A stretch of DNA of 64,000 nt. Source: Clostridium folliculivorans. Its GTDB lineage: Bacteria; Bacillota; Clostridia; Clostridiales; Clostridiaceae. The DNA lies in NCBI RefSeq assembly GCF_024341905.1, contig NZ_BQXY01000001.1, positions 901,013 through 965,012 on the forward strand, given 5' to 3'. Below, in pieces: positions 9,120-17,731 of the stretch. Within the stretch, counting starts at the first letter, position 1, and each line of letters begins with the position of its first letter. The notes beneath the pieces were generated by a model. That model did not search any database. It had not been told where the DNA came from and was given only the letters and a program-made list of their open reading frames with translations. The translations under genes and the position numbers were made by a program.

Positions 9120-9677
9120 ATGATATCAGCAGGAGATTTAAGAAAAGGTACAACTTTTGAATTAGATGGACAAGTGTTTACTGTTGTTGATTTCTTACAT
9201 GTTAAACCAGGTAAGGGAGCAGCATTCGTTAGAACGAAATTAAGATATGTAATGTCAGTTGGAGTTATAGATAGAAACTTTAATCCAACTGAAAAACTTC
9301 AAGAAGCTGTTATTGAAAGAAAAGAAATGCAATACTTATATTCAGATGGAGAACTATACTACTTCATGGATCAAGAGACATTTGAACAAATTCCTCTTAA
9401 CCACGAAAAAGTTGAAGATGCAATAAAGTTCTTAAAAGAGAACATGTTTGCAGTAATTAAGTTCTACAAGGGATCAGCTTTCTCTGTTGAAGCTCCAAAC
9501 TTTGTTGAACTACAAGTAACTGAAACTGAACCAGGTGTTAAAGGAAATACTGCTACAAACGTTCAAAAACCTGCAACTGTTGAAACTGGTGCAGTAGTAA
9601 ACGTGCCTATATTTGTAAATGAAGGCGACGTAATAAGAATCGATACAAGATCTGGGGAGTACATGGAAAGAGTATAG
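9120..9677 (+). CDS. efp: Translation elongation factor P
   Basis: A 185-residue protein, the usual length. It begins [20 protein letters not shown] and carries the conserved loop [10 protein letters not shown] at about residues 30-39, whose lysine is the site of modification in other species. The C-terminal OB domain ends with [20 protein letters not shown] helps ribosomes through polyproline stretches. GGAGGG precedes the ATG. Terminator and spacing indicate a single-gene unit. The codon use is noticeably cleaner than in neighbouring genes, as expected for a highly expressed gene. Confidence 0.97.
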   Translation: MISAGDLRKGTTFELDGQVFTVVDFLHVKPGKGAAFVRTKLRYVMSVGVIDRNFNPTEKLQEAVIERKEMQYLYSDGELYYFMDQETFEQIPLNHEKVEDAIKFLKENMFAVIKFYKGSAFSVEAPNFVELQVTETEPGVKGNTATNVQKPATVETGAVVNVPIFVNEGDVIRIDTRSGEYMERV

Positions 9678-9679
9678 GC

Positions 9680-9726
9680 TGAATATATGCTAAGTTCAAT
9701 ATGAACTTAGCATATTCATTTTATTC
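9680..9726 (+). terminator. Terminator after efp
   Basis: Inverted repeat GAATAT(AT)GCTAAGTTC / GAACTTAGCATATTC with a 5-base loop, followed by TTTTATTCTTT. Confidence 0.75.
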
Positions 9727-9794
9727 TTTGCGTAAGCTCATTAAAGCGTGGGATGATTAACCAATTAATTTCAACACGATGCTTTAACAGCTAC
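9727..9794 (+). repeat. Dispersed repeat family A, copy 1
   Basis: Contains GCGTAAGCTCATTAAAGCG, then GGATGATTAACC, AATTAATTTCAACA and TTTAACAGCTAC. The same blocks recur near 10376, 30693, 36031 and 60440. This copy ends 38 bases before the next start codon. Confidence 0.7.
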
Positions 9795-9831
9795 TAAAGT
9801 TTTTATCCTAACTTAAAGGATGTGTAGAAAT

Positions 9832-10197
9832 ATGAAGGAATTAAAAGAAAAAATATCAAAACTTAGTGAATTTCTTAGTGGAGATTCTGGTACGGAAGAC
9901 AAAGATTTTAAAACTGCTGTAATAGAAATCTTAAGTGATATTAGCGACGAGGTAGAAACTCTTCAAGTCAACCAAGAAAGTTTAGCAGAAAATGTAGAAT
10001 TTTTAAATAACGATATTTCTGATATACAGGATGATTTATTTGAAGATGTCTCTGTAGATGACTTGGAGTGCGGAGATGAAGAGTATGTTGAGATAATATG
10101 TAAGAATTGCGGAAAAGGTATATTCTTTGAGCAGTCTGCATTAGATAATAATACTATAATTCCTTGTCCTTACTGTGGTGCAGAAATCAATAAATAG
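9832..10197 (+). CDS. CD1247-type N-terminal domain protein with C-terminal zinc ribbon
   Basis: A 121-residue acidic protein from the ATG at 9832; an upstream in-frame ATG at 9820 overlaps the AAAGGA site and is less likely. The N-terminal half is helical (LKEKISKLSEFLSG, then ETLQVNQESLAENVEFLNNDI). The C-terminus has two CxxC pairs (CKNCGKG and CPYCGAE) forming a zinc ribbon. Such proteins are common in clostridia and often lie by spoIIIAA. Their role is not established. Confidence 0.72.
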   Translation: MKELKEKISKLSEFLSGDSGTEDKDFKTAVIEILSDISDEVETLQVNQESLAENVEFLNNDISDIQDDLFEDVSVDDLECGDEEYVEIICKNCGKGIFFEQSALDNNTIIPCPYCGAEINK

Positions 10198-10268
10198 ACT
10201 ACTTAGTTAGTAGAAAATAAAATTACTTTAGTTATCGTATAAAACTTAATATTTAACGATGCAACCTT

Positions 10269-10320
10269 AAAAAGAAGCCAGCAAATTATTTTAGCTAATA
10301 ATTTGCTGGCTTCTTTTTGC
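10269..10320 (+). terminator. Strong terminator before spoIIIAA
   Basis: A near-perfect stem of over 20 bp (AAAAAGAAGCCAGCAAATTA with its complement) and a short loop is followed by TTTTTGCTTTTT. Being flanked by A and T runs, it could act in both directions. Confidence 0.85.
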
Positions 10321-10375
10321 TTTTTATGGATATATTTTCTCATTAGAATTTATTTTTTATTATGTTTAAGTGTAT

Positions 10376-10402
10376 TATCGAAATTAATTTCAACACGCTA
10401 TA
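10376..10402 (+). repeat. Dispersed repeat family A, partial copy 2
   Basis: Only the core AAATTAATTTCAACACGCTA is recognisable. It lies about 107 bases upstream of the spoIIIAA start. Confidence 0.4.
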
Positions 10403-10508
10403 TTTTAAAATTCTCTCATCAACATAACTTTTTTAAAACAGGTGTAATATTTTTTTACTTAACTTAATAATATTATACAAATAACAAAAGTTGAGAGAGG
10501 GGGATTTT

Positions 10509-11423
10509 ATGGATGATTTAAAAAATGTTCTACCGATAAATTTGATAAGGCTTATAGAAGATAGGCCAGATTCAAGTAAATTACAAGAGATAAGACTTAA
10601 GTGCAATAAACCAGTGATGTTAAACATAGACAATAGAGAAGTGATCCTAAATTACACTACTAGTCAAAATGAGATTAATAATATCTTTAATAAGATAAGC
10701 AATTTCTCTGTTTATGCCTTTGAGGAAGACATAAAGCAAGGTTTTATAACAATTAGAGGTGGTCATAGAATAGGGGTCACAGGTCATTGGGTAAATGATG
10801 ACGGAGTAATAAAATCATTAAAGTCAGTTTTTTCTATAAATATAAGAATAGCCAGAGAAATAATAGGTTGTTCTAATAGTTTACTACCTCATGTAGCAAA
10901 AGGGGACAAGGTGTACAATACCATCTTAGTATCTCCGCCTAAATGTGGTAAGACAACTTTACTTAGAGACCTTGTAAGAAATATTTCAAATGGAAATTTA
11001 AAATATAATATAACTGGAAAAAAAGTATGTGTAATAGATGAGAGAAGTGAGATTGCAGCGTGTCATATGGGGATTCCACAGATGGATGTAGGAGTAAGAA
11101 CAGATATCTATGATAACTGTTTGAAATATGTGGGACTTATGATGGCTATACGGTGCATGTCTCCGGAAGTTATCGTATGTGATGAAATTGGTACAGACAG
11201 GGATGTTGAAGCAATTGTTTCCGCATTTAATTGCGGTGTGAATATCATTTCCACTATACATGGAAACAATGAAGATGATCTTTATAGCAGACCAGTTTTT
11301 AAAAAGCTGATTGAAAATAAAGTTATCGAAAAAATAATAGTTTTAAGTAATAAAAATGGAGTTGGAACCATAGATAAAATAGTGGACATTAATTCAGATA
11401 GGCAGGTGATAAATGTTGGTTAA
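10509..11423 (+). CDS. spoIIIAA: Stage III sporulation protein AA (ATPase)
   Basis: A 304-residue AAA-type secretion ATPase that energises the mother cell-forespore channel. Walker A is PPKCGKTTLLRDLVR and a Walker B-like stretch is EVIVCDEIGTDRDVEA. The ATG at 10509 is chosen over an upstream TTG because GAGAGGGGG precedes it. First gene of the complete eight-gene spoIIIA operon, expressed in the mother cell (SigE) in well-studied species. No convincing SigE promoter could be picked out by eye here. Confidence 0.95.
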   Translation: MDDLKNVLPINLIRLIEDRPDSSKLQEIRLKCNKPVMLNIDNREVILNYTTSQNEINNIFNKISNFSVYAFEEDIKQGFITIRGGHRIGVTGHWVNDDGVIKSLKSVFSINIRIAREIIGCSNSLLPHVAKGDKVYNTILVSPPKCGKTTLLRDLVRNISNGNLKYNITGKKVCVIDERSEIAACHMGIPQMDVGVRTDIYDNCLKYVGLMMAIRCMSPEVIVCDEIGTDRDVEAIVSAFNCGVNIISTIHGNNEDDLYSRPVFKKLIENKVIEKIIVLSNKNGVGTIDKIVDINSDRQVINVG

Positions 11424-11934
11424 ATATTTACTGCTGCTTATAATAATGGCTTTGTCATCAGCAACTGGGTATGTATATGGAGAAAAGTTTAAGAAGAGGG
11501 TGTTTTGCCTCCATGAACTTATAAATGGATATGTAAATCTAGAAAATGAAATGACCTATACCTTTACTCCATTACCAGAAGCCTTTATTAATACTGGAAA
11601 AAGACTTAAAGATCCCATAGCACAGTTGTTTAATTCGATAGGAACTAAACTTAAAGATAATGAGGCTGACAACGTGTTTTTGTCTACTAAGGATAGTTTA
11701 GAATTCTATAAGGAAAAGATTAATCTTAATGAAGTTGATATAGATATAATCCTAGATTTAGCAAAGTCTTTGGGGACTACTGGTATAGATGGGCAAAGGA
11801 AGATATTTTCCATAACCATAGACAGAATAAAGAGCAATACAGAAAAAGCAGAAAAAGAGTGCGATAAATATTCTAAGATGTATAAATCACTAGGTGTATG
11901 TGTTGGGTTTATGCTAATTATCTTCTTGATTTAG
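11413..11934 (+). CDS. spoIIIAB: Stage III sporulation protein AB
   Basis: A 173-residue protein with N- and C-terminal membrane segments (LVKYLLLLIIMALSSATGYV; GVCVGFMLIIFLI) and a helical middle that resembles GspF domains of type II secretion. The motif FKKRVFCLHELINGYVNLE fits the family. It overlaps spoIIIAA by 11 bases. Confidence 0.92.
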   Translation: MLVKYLLLLIIMALSSATGYVYGEKFKKRVFCLHELINGYVNLENEMTYTFTPLPEAFINTGKRLKDPIAQLFNSIGTKLKDNEADNVFLSTKDSLEFYKEKINLNEVDIDIILDLAKSLGTTGIDGQRKIFSITIDRIKSNTEKAEKECDKYSKMYKSLGVCVGFMLIIFLI

Positions 11935-11948
11935 TAGGAGGCGAGTAA

Positions 11949-12146
11949 ATGTTAGATCTTTCTCTCATTTTTAAAATTGCAGGTGCAGGTATAATTTTGC
12001 TTATCATTGATAAGGTATTGAAAGGCAGTGGAAAAGATGATGTTGCTACTATAGCTAATATTGCTGGAATTGTGATAATACTTACAATGGTTATAAATCT
12101 AATCAGTAAGTTATTCGATTCAGTAAAGACTATGTTTATGCTTTAG
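11949..12146 (+). CDS. spoIIIAC: Stage III sporulation protein AC
   Basis: A 65-residue protein made almost entirely of two membrane helices (IAGAGIILLIIDKVLKGSGKD and ATIANIAGIVIILTMVINLI), matching the family in length and sequence. Preceded by GTAGGAGGCG. Confidence 0.92.
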   Translation: MLDLSLIFKIAGAGIILLIIDKVLKGSGKDDVATIANIAGIVIILTMVINLISKLFDSVKTMFML

Positions 12147-12148
12147 GT

Positions 12149-12544
12149 GTGGACATGCTTATTGTAAAGATTGTTGGATTTTGTTTTGTATCTTTATTCC
12201 TATATCTGCTGCTAAAAGAAAGGAAAAGTGAGATTTCAGTATTCATATCAATAGTCGCTGGAATATTGATATTTCTTGTACTGATTCCACAAATAACTCA
12301 AATAATTGATTTTGTAAACAATATGTCAAACAAAGCTAATATAGATACTGCTTATATCGGAATTGTACTAAAAATTGTTGGAATAGCCTATCTTACATCT
12401 TTCTGTAGTGAAATATGCAAAGATTCGGGAGCTAATAGTATAGCATCAAAGGTTGAGTTTTCAGGAAAAGTTATGATACTGGTATTATCAATCCCAGTAC
12501 TTATGGCTGTGCTGGACTCTATATTAAGTATAATGCAGGTGTGA
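12149..12544 (+). CDS. spoIIIAD: Stage III sporulation protein AD
   Basis: A 131-residue protein with four predicted membrane helices, ending with the typical LVLSIPVLMAVLDSILSIM. The start is a GTG at 12149 or an ATG two codons later. It lies 2 bases after spoIIIAC and overlaps the next reading frame. Confidence 0.9.
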   Translation: MDMLIVKIVGFCFVSLFLYLLLKERKSEISVFISIVAGILIFLVLIPQITQIIDFVNNMSNKANIDTAYIGIVLKIVGIAYLTSFCSEICKDSGANSIASKVEFSGKVMILVLSIPVLMAVLDSILSIMQV

Positions 12545-12546
12545 TT

Positions 12547-13707
12547 ATGAAAAAATGGTATACGTTACTAATAAGTTTTTTTCTGGTCATTATGACCAGT
12601 AAAGTGGTATATGCAAATGATAATATGGACAAGCAACAAATAGATAATAGTAATCAAATACAAAGGTTATATCAGTATATGGATAATATGAAAACAAATG
12701 AAGAAATCATGAATGGTATGAGTCCAAGTGAATATGTCAAAAGCTATTTGAAGGATGGAAAAGATCCTCTAAGCTTTGATAGGATCGTTGGAGCTTGTAC
12801 AAGTGTATTCATTAAAGAAGTGCAGTCCACACTAAAATTAATGATATCAGTAATAGTTCTCGCTATACTTAGTACTCTTTTAAAAAATATACAAGGAGCT
12901 TTCTCCAGCGAAAACATAAGTAATATAGCATTTTATGCCTGTTACGCTGTGATGATACTTATACTTAGTAAAAGCTTCTTAATATCAGTAAATTTAGCGA
13001 AGGATACTATTAAAGAGCTGACAGACTTTGTTGCTGTGTTATTGCCGGCACTTGTGCTTTTGTTATCAACTGCAGGTGGAATAACTCAGGCAGCTACAAT
13101 GGATCCTATAGTCCTAGGTGCGGTAAGTTTAACGCCTAGACTATATGTAGACATTATAATTCCATTAATCTTGATGATATTCGTCCTAGGGTTTGTAAAC
13201 AACATATCAAATGAGCACAAAATTGATGGACTCGTGAAAGTAGGTAAGCAAGCAGTTTTATGGATGCAAGGAATAGTGCTTACGATTTTCATTGGTTTAC
13301 TTACTGTAAGAGGAATAGCATCAAATACAATAGATGCAGTAACCTTAAAGACAGCAAAATTTGCTGTGGATAACTTTATACCAATAGTTGGAAAGGCACT
13401 ATCCGATGCCATAGCTACTGTGGCTGGATATTCATTACTACTGAAAAATGCTGTAAGTTCTATTGGACTTATAATTATGATATTCGTAATGCTTTTTCCA
13501 ATAATAAAGATGGTAGTTATGGTTTTTATCTATAAAATTTCTGCTGCTGTTATAGAGCCAGTAGCAGATAAAAGAATTGTAAGTTGTATAACAACAGCTG
13601 CAGATTCTTTAGTTTTAATTACCTCAAGCCTTATAAGCATAACAGTTATGTTCTTTGTTATGACTGCAATAATGTCAAGTGCAGGCAAGTTCATAGTGGG
13701 AGGTTAG
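12547..13707 (+). CDS. spoIIIAE: Stage III sporulation protein AE
   Basis: A 386-residue polytopic membrane protein beginning with a signal-like segment (MKKWYTLLISFFLVIMTSKV) and an external stretch, then about six to seven membrane spans. ATG 12547 is preferred to GTG 12541 on site spacing (AGGTG). Family motifs such as DFVAVLLPALVLLLSTAGG and MDPIVLGAVSLTPR are present. It is the largest membrane component of the channel. Confidence 0.94.
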   Translation: MKKWYTLLISFFLVIMTSKVVYANDNMDKQQIDNSNQIQRLYQYMDNMKTNEEIMNGMSPSEYVKSYLKDGKDPLSFDRIVGACTSVFIKEVQSTLKLMISVIVLAILSTLLKNIQGAFSSENISNIAFYACYAVMILILSKSFLISVNLAKDTIKELTDFVAVLLPALVLLLSTAGGITQAATMDPIVLGAVSLTPRLYVDIIIPLILMIFVLGFVNNISNEHKIDGLVKVGKQAVLWMQGIVLTIFIGLLTVRGIASNTIDAVTLKTAKFAVDNFIPIVGKALSDAIATVAGYSLLLKNAVSSIGLIIMIFVMLFPIIKMVVMVFIYKISAAVIEPVADKRIVSCITTAADSLVLITSSLISITVMFFVMTAIMSSAGKFIVGG

Positions 13708-13712
13708 AGCTT

Positions 13713-14267
13713 ATGGATCTACTTAGAAGCTGGATAATCTCTTTATGTACAACCTTAATATTCATGACTGCAATAGAGTTGTTATTACCTGATAACAGTA
13801 CAAAAAAATATGTGAAATTTGTTCTAGGTCTTATTTTAATAGCGGTTATTATAAATCCGTTTATAAGGCTATTTACCAAAAACACTATAGACATTAATAC
13901 TTTTGTAGCAAAGTATGAGAACATTGCAACTTCAAATGCTGATAATAGTAATACAACTAGTGTTACAGAAGAAAGGTTTTTTTCTAATCTAGAAAAAAAT
14001 TGTGTCCAATTGATAAAAACAAGTTTAAATGACTTAAACTGTGATGTAAAAATTTCAGGTAAGCTTGATGTAAAAGCGACAAGTTTTGATATAAATCATA
14101 TAGAAGTTTATGTAAAAGATAAAAAGGTAAGTAGTTTAAATAATACAACAGTAAATAATACAAATAAACAGGAATTTAACTCTACTACAAGTAAACAAAT
14201 CAAAAGCATACTAAGTAAGGAGCTAAATATAGATGAGAAAAAAATATATGTATATAAAGGTGAGTGA
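13713..14267 (+). CDS. spoIIIAF: Stage III sporulation protein AF
   Basis: A 184-residue protein from the ATG at 13713, which has GGGAGG upstream; an in-frame extension back to 13584 runs through spoIIIAE and is spurious. Two N-terminal membrane helices (WIISLCTTLIFMTAIELLLP and VKFVLGLILIAVIINPF) precede a ring-building-motif-like domain ending in SILSKELNIDEKKIYVY. Confidence 0.92.
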   Translation: MDLLRSWIISLCTTLIFMTAIELLLPDNSTKKYVKFVLGLILIAVIINPFIRLFTKNTIDINTFVAKYENIATSNADNSNTTSVTEERFFSNLEKNCVQLIKTSLNDLNCDVKISGKLDVKATSFDINHIEVYVKDKKVSSLNNTTVNNTNKQEFNSTTSKQIKSILSKELNIDEKKIYVYKGE

Positions 14268-14274
14268 TTAGAAA

Positions 14275-14871
14275 GTGGATTTTTCAAAGCTATTCCAAAA
14301 ACTAAAAAACTCTTCAGAAGGTGCTAAGACCAAAAATTTAATTTTAATATGTTTAACATTTATTTTTATTTATATAGTGTTTACTTTTTTTACAAATAAA
14401 CCAATGATACCTACATTTTCTTCAAATCAAAATAATACACAACAGAGTGATTCGACAGATAAACAAACAAGACAACAGTACGAGGATGAGCAAAAGAGTC
14501 AACTTAAAAATATCTTAAAACAAATAGAGGGGGTTGGGAATGTAGATGTAATGATAACCTTTGAAAGTGATGAAACCAAGGTTCCAGCAGTAGACACAAA
14601 TTCTCAAAAAAATACTAATGAAACCACTGACAAGGAGGGAGGGAAACAAAGTAACAGTCAAGAGTCAGATTCAAGTAAGGTTGTTATAACTTCCAATAGT
14701 AGTGGAAATGAGCCTCTTATAGTGAAAACATATAAGCCAAAAGTGGTTGGAGTAGTTGTTGTAGCTGAAGGTTCAGAAAATAGTAAGATAAAATACGACA
14801 TTTCAAAAGCGGTGTCGAATTTATATAATTTGCCAATGGATAAAGTTAATGTATATCCGATGAAAAAGTAG
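14275..14871 (+). CDS. spoIIIAG: Stage III sporulation protein AG
   Basis: A 198-residue protein with one membrane span (ILICLTFIFIYIVFTFF) and a C-terminal ring-forming domain interrupted by a Ser/Asn/Lys-rich insertion (about residues 105-140). Conserved pieces are LKNILKQIEGVGNVDVMITF and KPKVVGVVVVAEGSENSKI. It forms a multimeric ring in the mother-cell membrane. Start is a GTG. Confidence 0.93.
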   Translation: MDFSKLFQKLKNSSEGAKTKNLILICLTFIFIYIVFTFFTNKPMIPTFSSNQNNTQQSDSTDKQTRQQYEDEQKSQLKNILKQIEGVGNVDVMITFESDETKVPAVDTNSQKNTNETTDKEGGKQSNSQESDSSKVVITSNSSGNEPLIVKTYKPKVVGVVVVAEGSENSKIKYDISKAVSNLYNLPMDKVNVYPMKK

Positions 14872-14909
14872 CATATAATTCTATGAAAACAGATGGGAGG
14901 TTTTTGTAA

Positions 14910-15416
14910 ATGAACAGAAAACAAGCAGGTATAATTTTAACACTACTAGCACTTATAGTATGTGCTGGTATCTTAGCAGCGAGGGTTAATGGACAAGTCG
15001 ATGATGGGACAGGCAGTAGCTTAAGCTCCTCATTACCATTCACAAACACTGACAAACAAACATCAAACACAAAGGATTATTTCTATGAATCAAGAAATGA
15101 TAGAGAGCAACAAGACTCTCAAACAATGCAGAACTTAAAATCTATTATAGAGGATAAGAATACATCTGCAAATCAAAAAACTGATGCTCAAAAAGAGCTT
15201 ACAGCTTTAACAATGGCTAGAGATTATGAAACTAGAATTGAATTAAGTGTAAAAGGTAAAGGATTTGATGATGCACTTTGCCTAATAGAAGGAAACAAAG
15301 CTAGAGTAATAGTTAAGTCAAAAAACAGCTTAAATGAAAAGCAAAGCATACAAATTCAAGAATCTGTAGCTAGTGTTTCAAAGATAAAAGATGTTGTAAT
15401 AGAAGCAAAACAATAA
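14910..15416 (+). CDS. spoIIIAH: Stage III sporulation protein AH
   Basis: A 168-residue protein, shorter than the Bacillus protein (about 218). One N-terminal membrane segment (QAGIILTLLALIVCAGILAA) is followed by a linker and a YscJ/FliF-like domain (RVIVKSKNSLNEKQSIQIQE). In other species it binds SpoIIQ across the intermembrane space. GGGAGG upstream of the ATG. Confidence 0.93.
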   Translation: MNRKQAGIILTLLALIVCAGILAARVNGQVDDGTGSSLSSSLPFTNTDKQTSNTKDYFYESRNDREQQDSQTMQNLKSIIEDKNTSANQKTDAQKELTALTMARDYETRIELSVKGKGFDDALCLIEGNKARVIVKSKNSLNEKQSIQIQESVASVSKIKDVVIEAKQ

Positions 15417-15501
15417 CAATTGTATTCACAATAATATTTTGATATAATGTACCTATGATTAACAGGTTTTGCTAATGTAAAGCTTAAGGAGGTAGTGAGC
15501 G

Positions 15502-15894
15502 TTGGAAGAATTAAATAGAGAAGAAACAAACGTTGGAGTTGTAAAGATTTCTGATGAAGTTGTTAGTGTTATAGCTGGTATAGCGGCAGCAGAAATTACT
15601 GGAGTAGTAGAAAGTAATCCGGGTGTTACTGGTGGGATAACTCAAATATTTACCGGTAAGAAGAATACTGGAAAAGGTGTAAAGGTATCAATTGAAAATG
15701 GAGAAGCACAGATAGAGTTAACTTTAGCAGTACTTTATGGAACAAGAATTCCTGACGTAGTTGTGCAGGTTCAAGATAATGTTAAGAAGACTGTTGAAGC
15801 TATGACGGGATTATCTGTTGCAGCAGTTAATATTTTTATACAAAACATAATTGTTCCTAAGATTGACGAAAAGTCAGAAGAAGTTCATGAGTAG
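15502..15894 (+). CDS. Asp23/Gls24 family envelope stress protein
   Basis: A 130-residue protein with the family signature (KISDEVVSVIAGIAAAEITG, then VPKIDEKSEE at the end). The start is TTG with AAGGAGG upstream. Family members associate with the membrane and with envelope stress; the position between spoIIIAH and nusB is common in clostridia. Confidence 0.9.
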   Translation: MEELNREETNVGVVKISDEVVSVIAGIAAAEITGVVESNPGVTGGITQIFTGKKNTGKGVKVSIENGEAQIELTLAVLYGTRIPDVVVQVQDNVKKTVEAMTGLSVAAVNIFIQNIIVPKIDEKSEEVHE

Positions 15895-15898
15895 TTTT

Positions 15899-15928
15899 AA
15901 ACCCTCTGTTTACAGAGGGTATTTCCTT
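15899..15928 (+). terminator. Terminator after the Asp23-family gene
   Basis: ACCCTCTGT / ACAGAGGGT stem with a very short loop; the trailing T tract is weak (ATTTCCTT). Confidence 0.6.
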
Positions 15929-16280
15929 GTGTAGAATTATAAAGTTGAACAAACTGGGTGTATATGAAAACTTAACTCAGGCTCACTGTTTAAGCTTTTT
16001 GTTTTACGACTATAATAATAATGTTATACTTCTAAATGTATACTGATAAAATCCATGAATGTTTTTTAATATCTACTATTTTATGTGTTTTAGATCTATT
16101 ATTACTAGAGGGGATTTGCTAATTTAATTAGTGTACCAATCTAGAATTTGTTATAATAAAAGCACTAGAAGGTATTTATAAAGTATGATGGACTTATTTT
16201 ACTGTAAAGGAAAGTATGAGATTTTCAAGCTAGCTAAACCTAGAAAGTTCAATAGCTTTACAAGCTCTTTAAGAACGTAC
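15929..16280 (+). other. Non-coding stretch before nusB
   Basis: No gene seen. A TATAAT at 16152-16157 could be a -10 box for nusB, without a good -35. The right part leads into a family B element. Confidence 0.35.
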
Positions 16281-16386
16281 AGTAAAAAGATAAAACCTAT
16301 TCGCCTGTAAGTTTCCGAGTATGCATTCGGAAAGGCAGATGCGTAAAAAAACTCACTGAAGAAATTCGCTTCAGCAAATTTCTTCA
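16281..16386 (+). repeat. Dispersed structured element family B, copy 1
   Basis: AGTAAAAAGATAAAACCTAT leads to TCGCCTG, then an inner hairpin TTTCCGA / TCGGAAA with loop GTATGCAT, the conserved GGCAGATGCGTAAAAAAA and a second stem CTGAAG / CTTCAG. It ends 42 bases before nusB, same strand. Confidence 0.7.
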
Positions 16387-16427
16387 TTATATAAAATTTT
16401 AATACCTTTTAAAGTCTAGGAGGACAT

Positions 16428-16832
16428 ATGAACAGAATAAAAACTAGAGAGATTGCAGTACAACTTACATACCAAATGATGATAAATAAGGAAGAGCCAT
16501 CAGAAGCTATAGAGAGCTTTAAAGAAGCTTTTGAAGGTGACATAACTGAAATAGATGATACATATTTAAATCAAGTTATTAATGGCATAAATGAAAAAAA
16601 AGATCAATTAGATGCAATTATAGAAAAGTATCTAGTAAACTGGAAACTTGGGAGAGTATCAAAAGTTAATCTTTCGATTTTGAGAGTAGCGCTTTATGAA
16701 ATGCTTCACTTTGAGGACATTCCAAATAAAGTAGCTATCAATGAGGCTCTAGAGATTGCTAAGAAATTTTCAGATGAGAAATCAGTTTCTTTCATAAATG
16801 GAGTATTAGATAAAGCATTAAAGGACATGTAG
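16428..16832 (+). CDS. nusB: Transcription antitermination factor NusB
   Basis: A 134-residue helical protein of normal length. It begins MNRIKTREIAVQLTYQM and carries the C-terminal signature VAINEALEIAKKFSDEKSVSFINGVLD. NusB binds boxA RNA with NusE during rRNA transcription. AGGAGG precedes the ATG. Confidence 0.95.
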   Translation: MNRIKTREIAVQLTYQMMINKEEPSEAIESFKEAFEGDITEIDDTYLNQVINGINEKKDQLDAIIEKYLVNWKLGRVSKVNLSILRVALYEMLHFEDIPNKVAINEALEIAKKFSDEKSVSFINGVLDKALKDM

Positions 16833-16858
16833 TTTTAGTAAGTTTGGGGGCTATGAAT

Positions 16859-17731
16859 ATGGGCGAGATAATTGATGGAAAGAAAGTTGCAGCAACGGTG
16901 AAGGAAAATATCAAAGAGTTTATAAGAAGTAGGGTTGAAGTGGGAAATAAAGTTCCAACAGTTGCCTCAATTCTTATTGGAGATGATGGTGGTTCAATTT
17001 ACTATCAAAATAGTCAGTTTAAAATTGCAGCTGATTTGGGGATTGATTACAAGAAGATTAATTTGCCTTCTAGTTGTACTGAGGAGGAAGCAATTAATAC
17101 TATAAAGCAATTAAATGAAGATAAAGGTATTAATGGCATAATTTTATTACTACCTTTACCAGCTAGTCTTGATGAAAAGAAGATTATAGCTGCTATAGAT
17201 CCTTCAAAGGACATAGATTGTCTTACTGATGTATCCATAGGAAAGTTTTATAGTGGAAATGATGGGTTTATCCCATGTACACCAAGAAGTGTAATGACTC
17301 TTTTAGACTACTATAATATTCCCCTAGAAGGAAAAAAAGCTGTGGTAGTAGGTAGAAGCAATGTTGTAGGGAAGCCTGTTGCACAATTACTTCTTCAAAA
17401 GAACTCAACTGTGACAATATGCCATTCAAGAACAAATGATCTAAAGGATGTGTGTAGTGAAGCGGATATTTTAGTTGTAGCAATGGGAAAACCGCATTTT
17501 ATAGATAAAAGTTACGTAAAGAAGGATGCAGTAGTTATAGATGTAGGGACTTCTTCATTAAATGGAAAAATCACTGGTGATGTTTTGTTTGATGACGTAG
17601 TAACAAAGGCAGCAATGATTACTCCAGTACCAGGAGGAGTAGGATCACTTACAACTACCCTTCTATTTTTAAATGTATGTGAGGCGATGGAAGATTATGA
17701 TTCTAAAGACTCTTTCGGTAACAGAAGTTAA
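16859..17731 (+). CDS. folD: Bifunctional methylenetetrahydrofolate dehydrogenase/cyclohydrolase
   Basis: A 290-residue enzyme of one-carbon metabolism. It shows YYQNSQFKIAADLGIDYKK with the catalytic lysine region, GIILLLPLP, PCTPRSVMTLL, the cofactor loop GRSNVVGKPVAQLL and the C-terminal ITPVPGGVGSLTTTLL. Of two nearby ATGs (16853 and 16859), the second is better spaced from GGGGG. Its last 35 bases overlap xseA. Confidence 0.96.
   Translation: MGEIIDGKKVAATVKENIKEFIRSRVEVGNKVPTVASILIGDDGGSIYYQNSQFKIAADLGIDYKKINLPSSCTEEEAINTIKQLNEDKGINGIILLLPLPASLDEKKIIAAIDPSKDIDCLTDVSIGKFYSGNDGFIPCTPRSVMTLLDYYNIPLEGKKAVVVGRSNVVGKPVAQLLLQKNSTVTICHSRTNDLKDVCSEADILVVAMGKPHFIDKSYVKKDAVVIDVGTSSLNGKITGDVLFDDVVTKAAMITPVPGGVGSLTTTLLFLNVCEAMEDYDSKDSFGNRS

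Noticed and set aside
10440..10490. SigE promoter for spoIIIAA
   Set aside because: GTAATATTT and TATACAAAT resemble the two boxes but are spaced about 22 bases instead of 13-15.
10433..10633. Minus-strand open frame over the spoIIIAA start
   Set aside because: Shadow of spoIIIAA and its leader; no site or recognisable product.
16199..16387. Minus-strand open frame of 62 codons before nusB
   Set aside because: It runs through family B copy 1; a similar peptide stretch appears on the minus strand of copy 5 (56503-56691) only because the DNA is repeated. No ribosome site.
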